Positions 6,967 to 13,517 are shown, counted from the first letter of the stretch. The stretch: DNA of 17,417 bases from Candidatus Stahliibacteriota bacterium (GCA_030627085.1 DAOUSS010000012.1:1-17417); one strand, 5' to 3'. Program-made: numbers and translations. The notes: generated by a model not told the origin, from the sequence alone.

Positions 6967-7078
6967 GTAAAAAATTTGGAAATCTACAATTGCAACAGAT
7001 ATTAGGAAAATATGTCAAAGAGCATTATTGGACTAATAGCTTGTTATACATAGAGTTATTAGTAATTCAGGATTTCCG

Positions 7079-7082
7079 TTAA
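7079..7082. repeat. TTAA target-site duplication, right copy
   Basis: TTAA abuts the right IS end (complement CGGAAATCC at 7078). It pairs with 5516-5519. Confidence 0.8.
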
Positions 7083-7255
7083 GTAATTCCTGTCTACCCT
7101 GCCTGCCGTCAGGCAGGCGACAGGTAGAAAAGAACACGCTCGGAAATAACGACCACACTCAATTAATCAATAACTTAATGGTTTGTATCTTGTGATTATC
7201 CGTGCCCATCTGTGGTTAATGCCTATTCTGGGATAATTTTTCTAATCCGTGGCAC
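7083..7255. repeat. Spacer downstream of lptB with CCTGCC palindrome
   Basis: The spacer holds a palindrome CCTGCCTGCCGTCAGGCAGG at 7098-7117, flanked by CTACC and GGTAG, and word-like stretches (CTCAATTAATCAATAACTTAATGG near 7158; ATCCGTGCCCATCTGTGGTTAA near 7199-7220, split as a degenerate word). The palindrome could fold in the lptB transcript but has no T-tract, so a terminator is not supported. Confidence 0.7.
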
Positions 7256-7978
7256 CTACAATCTAAATTTCTCTCCCAAATATATCCTTCTTGCCTCTTC
7301 ATCATTTATGAGTTCGTCTGTCTTGCCAGATAGGAGTACCCTGCCCTCATATATTATATATGCACTATCGGTTATCTCTAAGGTCTCTCTTACATTGTGG
7401 TCTGTGATGAGTATACCTATTCCCATCTGCTTTAGTCTCATTATAATGTCTTGAAGGTCACTTCTTGCAATAGGGTCTATACCTGTGAAAGGCTCATCAA
7501 GAAGCAAGAATGATGGATTTGTAGCAAGCGCCCTTGCAATTTCTACCTTTCGTCTCTCTCCTCCCGATAGTGTAGATGCCCTACTTTTTCTAACCTTTTC
7601 AAGACTAAACTTACTTATAAGTTCATTTGTCCTCTTCAACCGTTCATATTTGGGGACATCTAATATCTCCAGTATAGCTAGAATGTTCTCATCTACAGTA
7701 AGCTTGCGAAAAACAGACGCCTCCTGAGAGAGATAACTTATACCTTTTCTTGCTCTGAGATGCATTGGTAATCTTGTTATGTCTTCGTCATCAAAATATA
7801 CCTTACCATTCTCTGGTGGCACGAGACCCACCATCATATAAAAAGTTGTGGTCTTGCCTGCTCCATTTGGCCCTAGAAGTCCGACTACCTCACCTTCTTT
7901 CACTTCAATCGAGACCTCATCAACAACCCTTCTTCTGCCATATACCTTTACAAGACTTTCTGCCCTAAGAATAGCCAT
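7256..7978 (-). CDS. lptB: LPS export ABC transporter ATP-binding protein
   Basis: LptB is the cytoplasmic ATPase that drives extraction of lipopolysaccharide through LptFG to the Lpt bridge. The 240-residue product matches the family length of about 241. Walker A is GPNGAGKTT at 36-44, Q-loop Q85 in SYLSQEASVF, signature LSGGERRKVEIARAL at 137-151, Walker B FLLLDEP with D161/E162, and H-loop H194 in ITDHNVRE. A longer frame exists upstream, but a consensus promoter lies inside it, so the ATG at 7978 is the start. No Shine-Dalgarno is seen in the roughly 27-base leader. The usual neighbours lptA/lptC are not here. Its presence argues for an outer membrane. Confidence 0.95.
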   Translation of the reverse strand: MAILRAESLVKVYGRRRVVDEVSIEVKEGEVVGLLGPNGAGKTTTFYMMVGLVPPENGKVYFDDEDITRLPMHLRARKGISYLSQEASVFRKLTVDENILAILEILDVPKYERLKRTNELISKFSLEKVRKSRASTLSGGERRKVEIARALATNPSFLLLDEPFTGIDPIARSDLQDIIMRLKQMGIGILITDHNVRETLEITDSAYIIYEGRVLLSGKTDELINDEEARRIYLGEKFRL

Positions 7979-8011
7979 ATCATAAAAGTTTAATTTAAAA
8001 CCTACTTTTGT

Positions 8012-8040
8012 ATTATACATTATATACACAAAAATGTCAA
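8012..8040 (-). promoter_or_regulatory. Consensus sigma70 promoter of lptB
   Basis: On the minus strand TTGACA (8040-8035), 17-base spacer, TATAAT (8017-8012). Predicted start is near 8005, about 27 bases before the lptB ATG. It fixes the start codon because the longer reading frame would begin upstream of the promoter. Confidence 0.88.
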
Positions 8041-8050
8041 GAAAATTTTT

Positions 8051-8232
8051 TAACCATAGAGGGCACAGAGAATTTTTGTTTAAAAAGAATAAAGACTCTG
8101 TGTTCTCCATTCTCGAACTCTAAATCCAAAACATGGATTGCACTGGTTTACTCTGAGCATACGGATTGGAAATGAAATTTGAGTGCACAGAGAATAAAAT
8201 AAAAGTGTCTTTCTCTGTGAACTCTGTGGTTT
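8051..8232. repeat. CACAGAGAA / TTCTCTGTG word repeats
   Basis: CACAGAGAA occurs at 8064-8072 and 8186-8194. Its complement TTCTCTGTG is at 8211-8219, forming a perfect 9-base stem with the second copy, and related CTCTGTGTTCTC and CTCTGTGGTTT words lie near 8096 and 8222. This is a degenerate, word-like intergenic repeat. It begins just upstream of the lptB promoter. Confidence 0.7.
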
Positions 8233-8270
8233 TATACTTTCCTATACGATCAAGGAAAAAATTGGACGCA

Positions 8271-8290
8271 CCTGCCTGCCGGCAGGCAGG
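8271..8290. repeat. Perfect 20-base CCTGCC palindrome
   Basis: CCTGCCTGCCGGCAGGCAGG reads the same on both strands over all 20 bases. It is the best-preserved copy of the family found also at 117-170, 3065-3083 and 7098-7117. Confidence 0.9.
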
Positions 8291-8324
8291 GATTAACATA
8301 AATCAACACAGATGAATCTTGTAG

Positions 8325-8343
8325 GCACGAATTCAATTCGTGC
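8325..8343. repeat. GCACGAATTCAATTCGTGC palindrome
   Basis: Nine-base perfect arms flank a single C. It stands alone in this window and has no associated gene; it looks like another short dispersed repeat family. Confidence 0.8.
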
Positions 8344-8443
8344 TGCTATTTTTGCACGGTTAATTTCTTTTTCCAACAGGGAACTAAAGAGACTGGAAGA
8401 GTTTTTTATTTCTTTGTCTCTTATCTTTGGTCTTAACTACTCG

Positions 8444-8517
8444 TCTCTTAAAAGTCTCTTACAAGTCACTGTCAATTTTCTCTTTTTTAACAGGGACTGG
8501 ACGAGACTTGTACGAGA
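8444..8517. repeat. Inverted pair of TCTCTTACAAG repeat units
   Basis: A plus-strand unit at 8444-8475 and a minus-strand unit at 8487-8517 face each other across an 11-base T-rich loop. Each unit is two 11-base TCTCTTACAAG-like words followed by TCCCTGTTAA. The arrangement is the same inverted pair as at 9-98. Confidence 0.8.
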
Positions 8518-8561
8518 TTTTAAAGAACCTTAATTCTTGGTCTTAAGTCTTTGATCTGCTT

Positions 8562-8592
8562 GCCCCGTTGGAGCATAGCGACTTTATGGGGT
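8562..8592. repeat. Degenerate CCCCGTT hairpin
   Basis: GCCCCGTTGGAG at 8562-8573 faces TATGGGGT at 8585-8592. The stem is only about 4-6 pairs, but GCTTGCCCCGT is shared with the hairpin at 17224-17287 and the core with that at 1568-1635. Confidence 0.5.
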
Positions 8593-8614
8593 GGTCTTAT
8601 GTCTAAATCAGCTG

Positions 8615-8674
8615 TCTCTTTAGTGTCTCTTACAAGTCCCTGTTAAATTACAAATCTCTTACAGGTTCCTGTCA
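8615..8674 (+). repeat. Two direct TCTCTTACAAG repeat units
   Basis: A full unit at 8615-8646 ends in TCCCTGTTAA and a shortened one follows at 8655-8674. The last copy stops eight bases before the -35 box of the downstream gene. Confidence 0.75.
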
Positions 8675-8682
8675 TTTTTTTC

Positions 8683-8711
8683 TTGACAATTGCGAATTTA
8701 TGTGGTAAAAT
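8683..8711 (+). promoter_or_regulatory. Sigma70 promoter giving a nearly leaderless transcript
   Basis: TTGACA (8683-8688), 17-base spacer, TAAAAT (8706-8711). The expected start (8717-8720) falls at or within three bases of the ATG at 8720, so the mRNA would have almost no 5' leader and no room for a Shine-Dalgarno site. Confidence 0.85.
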
Positions 8712-8719
8712 ATACAACT

Positions 8720-9175
8720 ATGATTGATGGCGTAATTATAAAGAGGTTAAAAGTAATCCCTGATGAGAGGGGCAGGTTGACGGAGATATTACGTTCTGAT
8801 GATGATTTATATGAGAAATTCGGGCAGGTCTACATCACTACTGCCTATCCAAGCGTAGTAAAGGCATGGCATTACCACAAAATCCAGTCAGATAATATGG
8901 CCGTCATACAGGGTATGATGAAAGTGGTGCTCTATGACGGAAGAAAGAATTCAAAAACAAAAGGAGAAATAAACGAATTCTTCTGCGGTATCCATAATCC
9001 CATACTTATCCATATTCCTCCACTCGTTTATCATGGGTTTAAGTGTATATCTGAATATGAGGCGACAGCTGTGAATATACCGACAGAGAAATACGACTAT
9101 AAAAATCCTGATGAATACAGGATAGACCCCTATGAGAACGATATACCATATGATTGGCGGAGAAAGGATGGGTAA
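8720..9175 (+). CDS. RmlC-like dTDP-4-dehydrorhamnose 3,5-epimerase family protein
   Basis: This is a 151-residue cupin-type protein of the RmlC family (COG1898-like), whose members epimerise C3/C5 of nucleotide-linked 4-keto sugars. It has KVIPDERGRL near the N-terminus, AWHYHKIQSDNMAVIQGMMK with H51 at the position of the catalytic His of RmlC (usual LHYQ), the cupin strand PPLVYHGFK and a C-terminal DIPYDW. It is shorter than classical RmlC (about 180) and the central motif differs (WHYHK), so substrate and even epimerase activity are uncertain. A TTG 30 bases upstream lies inside the promoter spacer, so the ATG at 8720 is chosen. The 4,6-dehydratase follows and would make its substrate. 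Confidence 0.82.
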   Translation: MIDGVIIKRLKVIPDERGRLTEILRSDDDLYEKFGQVYITTAYPSVVKAWHYHKIQSDNMAVIQGMMKVVLYDGRKNSKTKGEINEFFCGIHNPILIHIPPLVYHGFKCISEYEATAVNIPTEKYDYKNPDEYRIDPYENDIPYDWRRKDG

Positions 9176-9180
9176 GGGAT

Positions 9181-9243
9181 CAATGCAAAATTAGCAATTA
9201 GCAATTAACAATGAAGAGAAAGAAAAATTTTGCATTGTTAATT
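9181..9243. repeat. Overlapping AT-rich inverted repeats
   Basis: CAATGCAAAATT (9181-9192) pairs perfectly with AATTTTGCATTG (9226-9237). AATTAACAATG (9203-9213) pairs perfectly with CATTGTTAATT (9233-9243). The two stems share bases 9233-9237 and cannot form fully together. The left side also contains TTAGCAATTAGCAATTAACAA words. It fills the gap between the epimerase and dehydratase genes. Confidence 0.7.
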
Positions 9244-9260
9244 TTAACTTGTTTTTTACC

Positions 9261-10325
9261 ATGAACTTACTAGTTACAGGTGGAGCAGGATTTATAGGAA
9301 GTAATTTTGTAAAGAAAGTGCTAGCAAAGGGTCTATCGGCTGACGGATACAAAGTGACCGTCCTGGACGCCCTTACCTATGCAGGAAACAAGAAAAACTT
9401 TCCACCGGATATATGGAATAATCCAAATTTTACATTTATAAAGGGAAATATACTTGATCGAGACCTTGTACATCGCATTATGCACTCTCAGGATACAGTG
9501 GTTCACTTTGCTGCATATACCCATATAGACCGTTCAATTGACCTCTCCGACCCGTTCATTGACACGGATTTCAAGGGGACACATATATTACTTGAGGCGG
9601 CAAGACATACAGGTATAAAAAGGTTTATACATATCTCAACATCAGAGGTCTATGGTAGTGCTATGTATGCACCGATGGATGAAGAACACCCGATAAAACC
9701 ACAAAGTCCCTATGCAGCTGCAAAGGCAGGAGCCGATAGACTGGTATATTCCTATTGTATGACATACAATCTTCCCTGTGTAATAATAAGACCATTCAAC
9801 AACTATGGCTATAACCAGTATCCAGAAAAATTGATACCTTATTTTATAACGAACGCACTGGATGGCAAATCACTTCCCATATATGGTTCTGGAGAGAATA
9901 CAAGGGACTGGCTATGGGTTGAAGATTGTGTGGACGGAATAATAAGGGCACTGGAGGTAGATGGGTCGCAAATAGAAGGAAAGGTCATCAATCTCGGAAC
10001 AGGAAAGGACCTCTCAGTAAATTATATTGCAGAGAAAATTCTTGAAATCCTTGGTTCGAAAAATGCTGTGCAAAAGAATAAGTCCTTCAGTCGACGGATT
10101 GAGAGGGTTAGAGATAGACCCGGCCATGTAAAGAGGCTTATCGCCTCTTATGACAAGGCAAAAAGGCTACTGGACTGGCAACCTAAAATGGATTTTGACG
10201 AGGGATTAAAGAAAACGGTTGAGTGGTATATAAAAAACAGGGAATGGTGGGAGGAAATAAAGGAAAGAGAGGAATTCAAGACCTTTGAGAGAAACTGGTA
10301 CAGCTTTTTAAGGTCCGTTAGCTAA
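9261..10325 (+). CDS. Nucleotide-sugar 4,6-dehydratase (RmlB-like extended SDR)
   Basis: This is a 354-residue short-chain dehydrogenase/reductase. The NAD-binding TGGAGFIGS lies at 6-14, HFAAYTHIDRS at 82-92, and the catalytic pair Y151/K155 in SPYAAAKAGADR. It ends with DRPGH and LLDWQP.MDFDEGLKKTVEWY, as RmlB does. Such enzymes convert NDP-glucose to the 4-keto-6-deoxy sugar. Odd feature: the usual TDE catalytic triad is T127-S128-E129 (STSEVYG), so the proton-donating Asp of RmlB is a Ser, as in other dehydratases and decarboxylases. The substrate is therefore open (dTDP-Glc, UDP-sugar or another). The start is the ATG at 9261; a TTG 12 bases upstream is less likely. No Shine-Dalgarno is seen. 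Confidence 0.85.
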   Translation: MNLLVTGGAGFIGSNFVKKVLAKGLSADGYKVTVLDALTYAGNKKNFPPDIWNNPNFTFIKGNILDRDLVHRIMHSQDTVVHFAAYTHIDRSIDLSDPFIDTDFKGTHILLEAARHTGIKRFIHISTSEVYGSAMYAPMDEEHPIKPQSPYAAAKAGADRLVYSYCMTYNLPCVIIRPFNNYGYNQYPEKLIPYFITNALDGKSLPIYGSGENTRDWLWVEDCVDGIIRALEVDGSQIEGKVINLGTGKDLSVNYIAEKILEILGSKNAVQKNKSFSRRIERVRDRPGHVKRLIASYDKAKRLLDWQPKMDFDEGLKKTVEWYIKNREWWEEIKEREEFKTFERNWYSFLRSVS

Positions 10326-10340
10326 CAGAAGGAGGAACTT

Positions 10341-11171
10341 ATGAACTTTCTGCTGCTTCTTTCTGTCCTGTGTTCAACAAGTATAGATGATTATATCATT
10401 TTGGAAGGTGACACACTCCTTATAAGTGTTTATGGGAGTGTAAGTTTCTCCTATCAACAGCCCGTCACATCTAACGGAGAGATATTTATTCAGTATGTAT
10501 CCAGAGCCACATCTCAAAAACCATTTGAAGAGGCACCATTAATTGCATGGGAAATGTTGGATGTAATAAATATCGCGGGGATGAGTGTAAAAGACGGCAC
10601 AAGAATAGTAGAGGAAAGGTTTAAAAAATATTTCAAGGATATAAAAGTAAATCTATCAGTAATCTCTTTTAGTGTCAAGGTTTATATGAGTGGGGCAGTG
10701 GGAAATGCTGGCGTATACCCGTTCCTACCGGGCAGGACTATAAGAGAGTATATAGAGAGTGCTGGCGGTCTACTATTTTCTGCAGACCCATCACTAATGC
10801 GTGTTACAAAGCATGATTCTATCATTGAGGCTACACCCGAATCAATAGCGGAAGAAAACTGGAGTATATACATACCCTACTCATATGTTTATATAAGAGG
10901 AATGGTTGTAGAGCCAGGTGTAAAGTCTTTCAATCCTAATCTTATTGGACTTGATTATATAGGGCTGACAGGCGGACCGACCGAGAGGGCGAATATGAAA
11001 AGAGCATATATACTCACAAAGAATGGTGAAAAACTCCCTATTACCGACTGTCCTCCAAGGTATAGCACAGTGGTGGTTCCAGAAATTGGTTTAAAATGGT
11101 GGCAGGACTATGCTGCAATTACAACTGCCATTACTACTATCATAATAACCTGGCTTACGATAACCAAGTAA
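10341..11171 (+). CDS. Wza-like polysaccharide export protein (SLBB domains)
   Basis: This is a 276-residue protein of the outer-membrane polysaccharide exporter family, which forms the export channel for capsule or exopolysaccharide. A short hydrophobic N-terminus (residues 3-11, no Lys/Arg) acts as signal; Cys11 lacks a proper lipobox. The polysaccharide-export domain (IILEGDTLLISVYG) begins at about 18, followed by two SLBB-like repeats (VYMSGAVGNAGVYPF at about 113; VYIRGMVVEPGVKSF at about 180). A C-terminal hydrophobic helix at about 252-274 could cross the outer membrane as in Wza. AAGGAGG precedes the ATG by 5 bases. It follows the dehydratase by 15 bases, so they are probably one operon. 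Confidence 0.85.
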   Translation: MNFLLLLSVLCSTSIDDYIILEGDTLLISVYGSVSFSYQQPVTSNGEIFIQYVSRATSQKPFEEAPLIAWEMLDVINIAGMSVKDGTRIVEERFKKYFKDIKVNLSVISFSVKVYMSGAVGNAGVYPFLPGRTIREYIESAGGLLFSADPSLMRVTKHDSIIEATPESIAEENWSIYIPYSYVYIRGMVVEPGVKSFNPNLIGLDYIGLTGGPTERANMKRAYILTKNGEKLPITDCPPRYSTVVVPEIGLKWWQDYAAITTAITTIIITWLTITK

Positions 11172-11280
11172 ATATAAAATAGTCATTAAGTTAATAAGTC
11201 ATTGAGTAATTAAGTGACTATGCTCCACCTGGGAAAAAAGAATAACTCAATAACCTAATGACCCAATAACCCATTAAGCT
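11172..11280. repeat. Word-like AT-rich spacer
   Basis: The spacer is built of imperfect 10-11 base words such as AATAACCTAATGACC and GTCATTAAGTTAATAA, in both orientations: TCATTAAGTTAATAAGTCATT at the left and AATAACTCAATAACCTAATG at the right. The same words recur at 12546-12590. No promoter, terminator or ribosome-binding site is visible before the next gene. Confidence 0.7.
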
Positions 11281-12459
11281 ATGAATAGAGACCCAAACAT
11301 AAGGGATTACATATCTATAGTTGTTAAATGGAGAAACATTGTGCTCTTCAATGTTATCACCATTAGCCTCCTTGCAGTAATAGTAAGCCTCGTTCTTCCC
11401 AAGAAATATACCTCTACTGGGAGACTTCTACCACCGCTGCTCTCTGGTGAGAGTATGGAAATATCCGGCATCAGCTCGATGCTGGCAGGAGCTGGGTTAC
11501 CCCTTGGTATGGTTGCTACCCCGTCCGACCTGTTTTCCGCCCTGTTAAAGTCAAGAACTGTCCTTGACGGTGTAATAGAGGAGTGTAAACTCAAAAGTTA
11601 CTACAGAAAAAAAACAATGGTAGAAACAAGAAAGTATCTCCTTAAAGTAACAAATATTGAAGTTTCTCCGGAGGGTATTATATCTATCTCGGTCACAGAT
11701 AAGAACGCGAATATGGCAGCAAAAATAGTAAATTCATACATCACCTGTCTTGACAGACTTAATAGAAAGACGAGTATGACCGTGGGTAAACGAAATCGCA
11801 TCTTTCTCGAAGAGAGATTGGATGAAGTCAAAAAGGAGTTAAAGACAGCGGAGGATTCATTAAAAAAGTTCCAAGAAAGACATCACATCATCTCTCTGCC
11901 TGATGAGTTGAAAGAGGCAGTTTCTATTATGAGTACACTCCTGGCAGGGAAAATACAAAAGGAGATGAAACTGGGAATGATAAAAATGTATGCCACTGGG
12001 GAAAATCCTGAAGTTGTAAGGATGGAAAAGGAGCTTTCACTTATAGATAAGCAGATAAGGGATATGGGGTATGAGCCTGATCTGGATAAGTTTGGAGTTG
12101 GATTTTCTATTCCTCTTAAGGATGTACCTGAGGCTTCTTTGAATCTTGCAAGGCTTATGAGGGATGTAGAGGTAAAGCAAAAGGTTTTTGCTGTACTTAC
12201 AGAACGGTTTGAACAGGCAAAACTCCAGGAGGTAAGAGATACTCCAACCGTTGAGGTATTTGATAAACCTGAGCCTCCAGAAAAAAGGAGTTTCCCGAAG
12301 AGGACAAGGATTGTTATTATAGCGTTTGTCTTAAGTCTCTTTGTGGGTATCGGATTAGCATTCTTCTCTGAATATACTGATAAAATAAAGGACAAGGATG
12401 AAGGTAGGCAGTGGGAAGAGATAAGCCAGGAGTTAAAAAAAGGGCTCTTTAGGAAATAA
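11281..12459 (+). CDS. Wzz-type polysaccharide chain-length / co-polymerase protein
   Basis: This is a 392-residue inner-membrane protein with transmembrane helices at about 20-39 and 344-363. A large periplasmic part between them has a coiled-coil stretch (about 180-215, EERLDEVKKELKTAEDSLK). The N-terminal Wzz segment (RDYISIVVKWRNIV, then LPKKYTSTGRLLPP) and the Pro-rich PEPPEKRSFPKR before the second helix are typical of the polysaccharide co-polymerase family. It sets glycan length and couples to the Wza channel. It has no tyrosine-kinase domain; the C-terminal tail is only about 30 residues. A spacer of 109 bases with repeats separates it from the export gene. No Shine-Dalgarno precedes its ATG. 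Confidence 0.87.
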   Translation: MNRDPNIRDYISIVVKWRNIVLFNVITISLLAVIVSLVLPKKYTSTGRLLPPLLSGESMEISGISSMLAGAGLPLGMVATPSDLFSALLKSRTVLDGVIEECKLKSYYRKKTMVETRKYLLKVTNIEVSPEGIISISVTDKNANMAAKIVNSYITCLDRLNRKTSMTVGKRNRIFLEERLDEVKKELKTAEDSLKKFQERHHIISLPDELKEAVSIMSTLLAGKIQKEMKLGMIKMYATGENPEVVRMEKELSLIDKQIRDMGYEPDLDKFGVGFSIPLKDVPEASLNLARLMRDVEVKQKVFAVLTERFEQAKLQEVRDTPTVEVFDKPEPPEKRSFPKRTRIVIIAFVLSLFVGIGLAFFSEYTDKIKDKDEGRQWEEISQELKKGLFRK

Positions 12460-12657
12460 TGTCAAATTTCCAATTACCAATTGTCAAAAAAGGTCAAAAA
12501 GTCAAAAGGTCTACGGGTCTAAAAGTTACTAAAAGACACGACGACCTAATTAATTACCTAATTACTCAATAACCTAATTACTGTTTCTGTAATTTAACAT
12601 TTGGATTTTTGTTGGAAATTGGAAATTCGGATTTTGGAATTTATCAGGGGGGGTTGT
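12460..12657. repeat. Word-like spacer upstream of rpsB
   Basis: It contains AATTTCCAATTACCAATTG, tandem GTCAAAAAG words (12483-12508), TTAATTACCTAATTACTC and AATAACCTAATTACTG words (12548-12583) and GGAAATTGGAAATTCGG, which is partly complementary to the first. A run of seven G preceded by A (12646-12653) serves as ribosome-binding site of rpsB. I see no convincing promoter. Confidence 0.65.
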
Positions 12658-13428
12658 GTGGAGGAAATAACTATTAAACAATTAGTTGAAGCGGGTGTGC
12701 ATTTTGGGCATAGAAAAGACAAATGGAACCCAAAGATGCGAGACTTCATTTTTACCGAAAGAAGAGGCATTCATGTTATAGATCTGAAAAAGACTATAGA
12801 ATATATGGAAAAGGCATACGAGGCAGTTGCATCAAATACAAAGGAAGGCAAAACAATTATTTTTGTAGGGACAAAAAAACAAGCAAAGGATATAATAAAG
12901 GAAGAGGCTGAAAGGGCAGGAGTATTTTATGTGTCTGAGAGATGGCTGGGGGGAACACTGACGAACTTCTCAACTATAAGAATGGCGGTAAACAGGATGA
13001 AGGAACTTGAGGAAAAGTTTGAGAAACAGGAATTCGGGGACCTGACAAAAAAGGAGATATTAACCCTTAAGAGGGAATTGGAGAAGTTAAAAAAGAATCT
13101 CTACGGGATAAGGGACATGGAAAGTCTGCCTGATATGGCATATATATGTGATATAAGAAAGGAAAAAAACGCACTAAAGGAGGCAAACAAACTTGGTATA
13201 CCTATCGTGGGGATAGTTGATACCAATGTGGATCCAACCTTCGTTGAATATCCAATTCCAGCAAATGACGATGCCATAAGATCTATATCTATAATAACGA
13301 AAACTATTGCTAATGCAGTTCTTGAAGGTAAGAAAGCACGGGAAGAAGAGAAAGAGGAAGAAAAAGTAGAAGAGGAAAGAAAAGAAGAAAAAACAAGAAA
13401 AAAAGAGAAAAGTAAAAAGAAAGAATAA
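12658..13428 (+). CDS. rpsB: 30S ribosomal protein S2
   Basis: S2 is a structural protein of the small ribosomal subunit. The sequence ITIKQLVEAGVHFGHRKDKWNPKM at the N-terminus, then YEAVASN, GTKKQAKD and ERWLGGTLTNFSTIR, and later PIVGIVDTNVDP, are diagnostic. An in-frame TTG lies 57 bases upstream but would add unrelated residues; GTG at 12658 is four bases after the AGGGGGGG ribosome-binding site and aligns with the family start, giving 256 residues (E. coli 241). A Glu/Lys-rich tail of about 30 residues (EEEKEEEKVEEERKEEK and on) extends beyond the usual end. It heads the conserved cluster with tsf and pyrH. Confidence 0.96.
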   Translation: MEEITIKQLVEAGVHFGHRKDKWNPKMRDFIFTERRGIHVIDLKKTIEYMEKAYEAVASNTKEGKTIIFVGTKKQAKDIIKEEAERAGVFYVSERWLGGTLTNFSTIRMAVNRMKELEEKFEKQEFGDLTKKEILTLKRELEKLKKNLYGIRDMESLPDMAYICDIRKEKNALKEANKLGIPIVGIVDTNVDPTFVEYPIPANDDAIRSISIITKTIANAVLEGKKAREEEKEEEKVEEERKEEKTRKKEKSKKKE

Positions 13429-13517
13429 AACATGAATGATATAAATAAAAATACGGTTTATAAAACATTAGGAGAAACGGAGAAAGTATGAAAGGGAGAG
13501 TAAATATATTTTAGATG

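Larger units (their letters stand above)
5520..7078 (-). mobile_element. IS1380-family insertion sequence, 1559 bp
   Basis: The element has 15-base perfect terminal inverted repeats, CGGAAATCCTGAATT at 5520-5534 and its complement at 7064-7078, flanked by TTAA on both sides. It carries one transposase region on the minus strand (5545-6905), a 25-base left end and a 173-base right end with a strong promoter. The size, the four-base duplication and the DDE transposase fit the IS1380 family, regarded as the bacterial relatives of piggyBac, which also targets TTAA. It lies between lptB and fabD, oriented like both. Perfect ends suggest recent insertion; the transposase frame is broken or recoded at an A7 run. 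Confidence 0.9.
8111..8682. other. Long repeat-rich divergent spacer
   Basis: Nearly 600 bases separate lptB (minus) from the RmlC-like gene (plus). They hold CACAGAG words, a perfect 20-base palindrome CCTGCCTGCCGGCAGGCAGG (8271-8290), a 19-base palindrome GCACGAATTCAATTCGTGC (8325-8343), four TCTCTTACAAG repeat units (8444-8674) and a degenerate CCCCGTT hairpin (8562-8592). A 73-codon open frame at 8312-8533 runs through these repeats and is not believed to be a gene. Confidence 0.75.

Noticed and set aside
7979..8110. N-terminal extension of lptB by 44 residues
   Set aside because: The extension spans a consensus promoter and CACAGAG repeats; the 240-residue form matches the family.
8312..8533. 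73-codon plus-strand open frame upstream of the RmlC-like gene
   Set aside because: It runs through the GCACGAATT palindrome and two TCTCTTACAAG units, has no ribosome-binding site and no recognisable domain; it is a by-product of repeats.
13432..13514. Two tiny open frames (19 and 8 codons, overlapping ATGA) between rpsB and tsf, the second ending directly before an ATG of tsf
   Set aside because: They could be leader peptides, but codon content is unremarkable, there is no attenuator hairpin, and the tsf start is better placed at GTG 13530.
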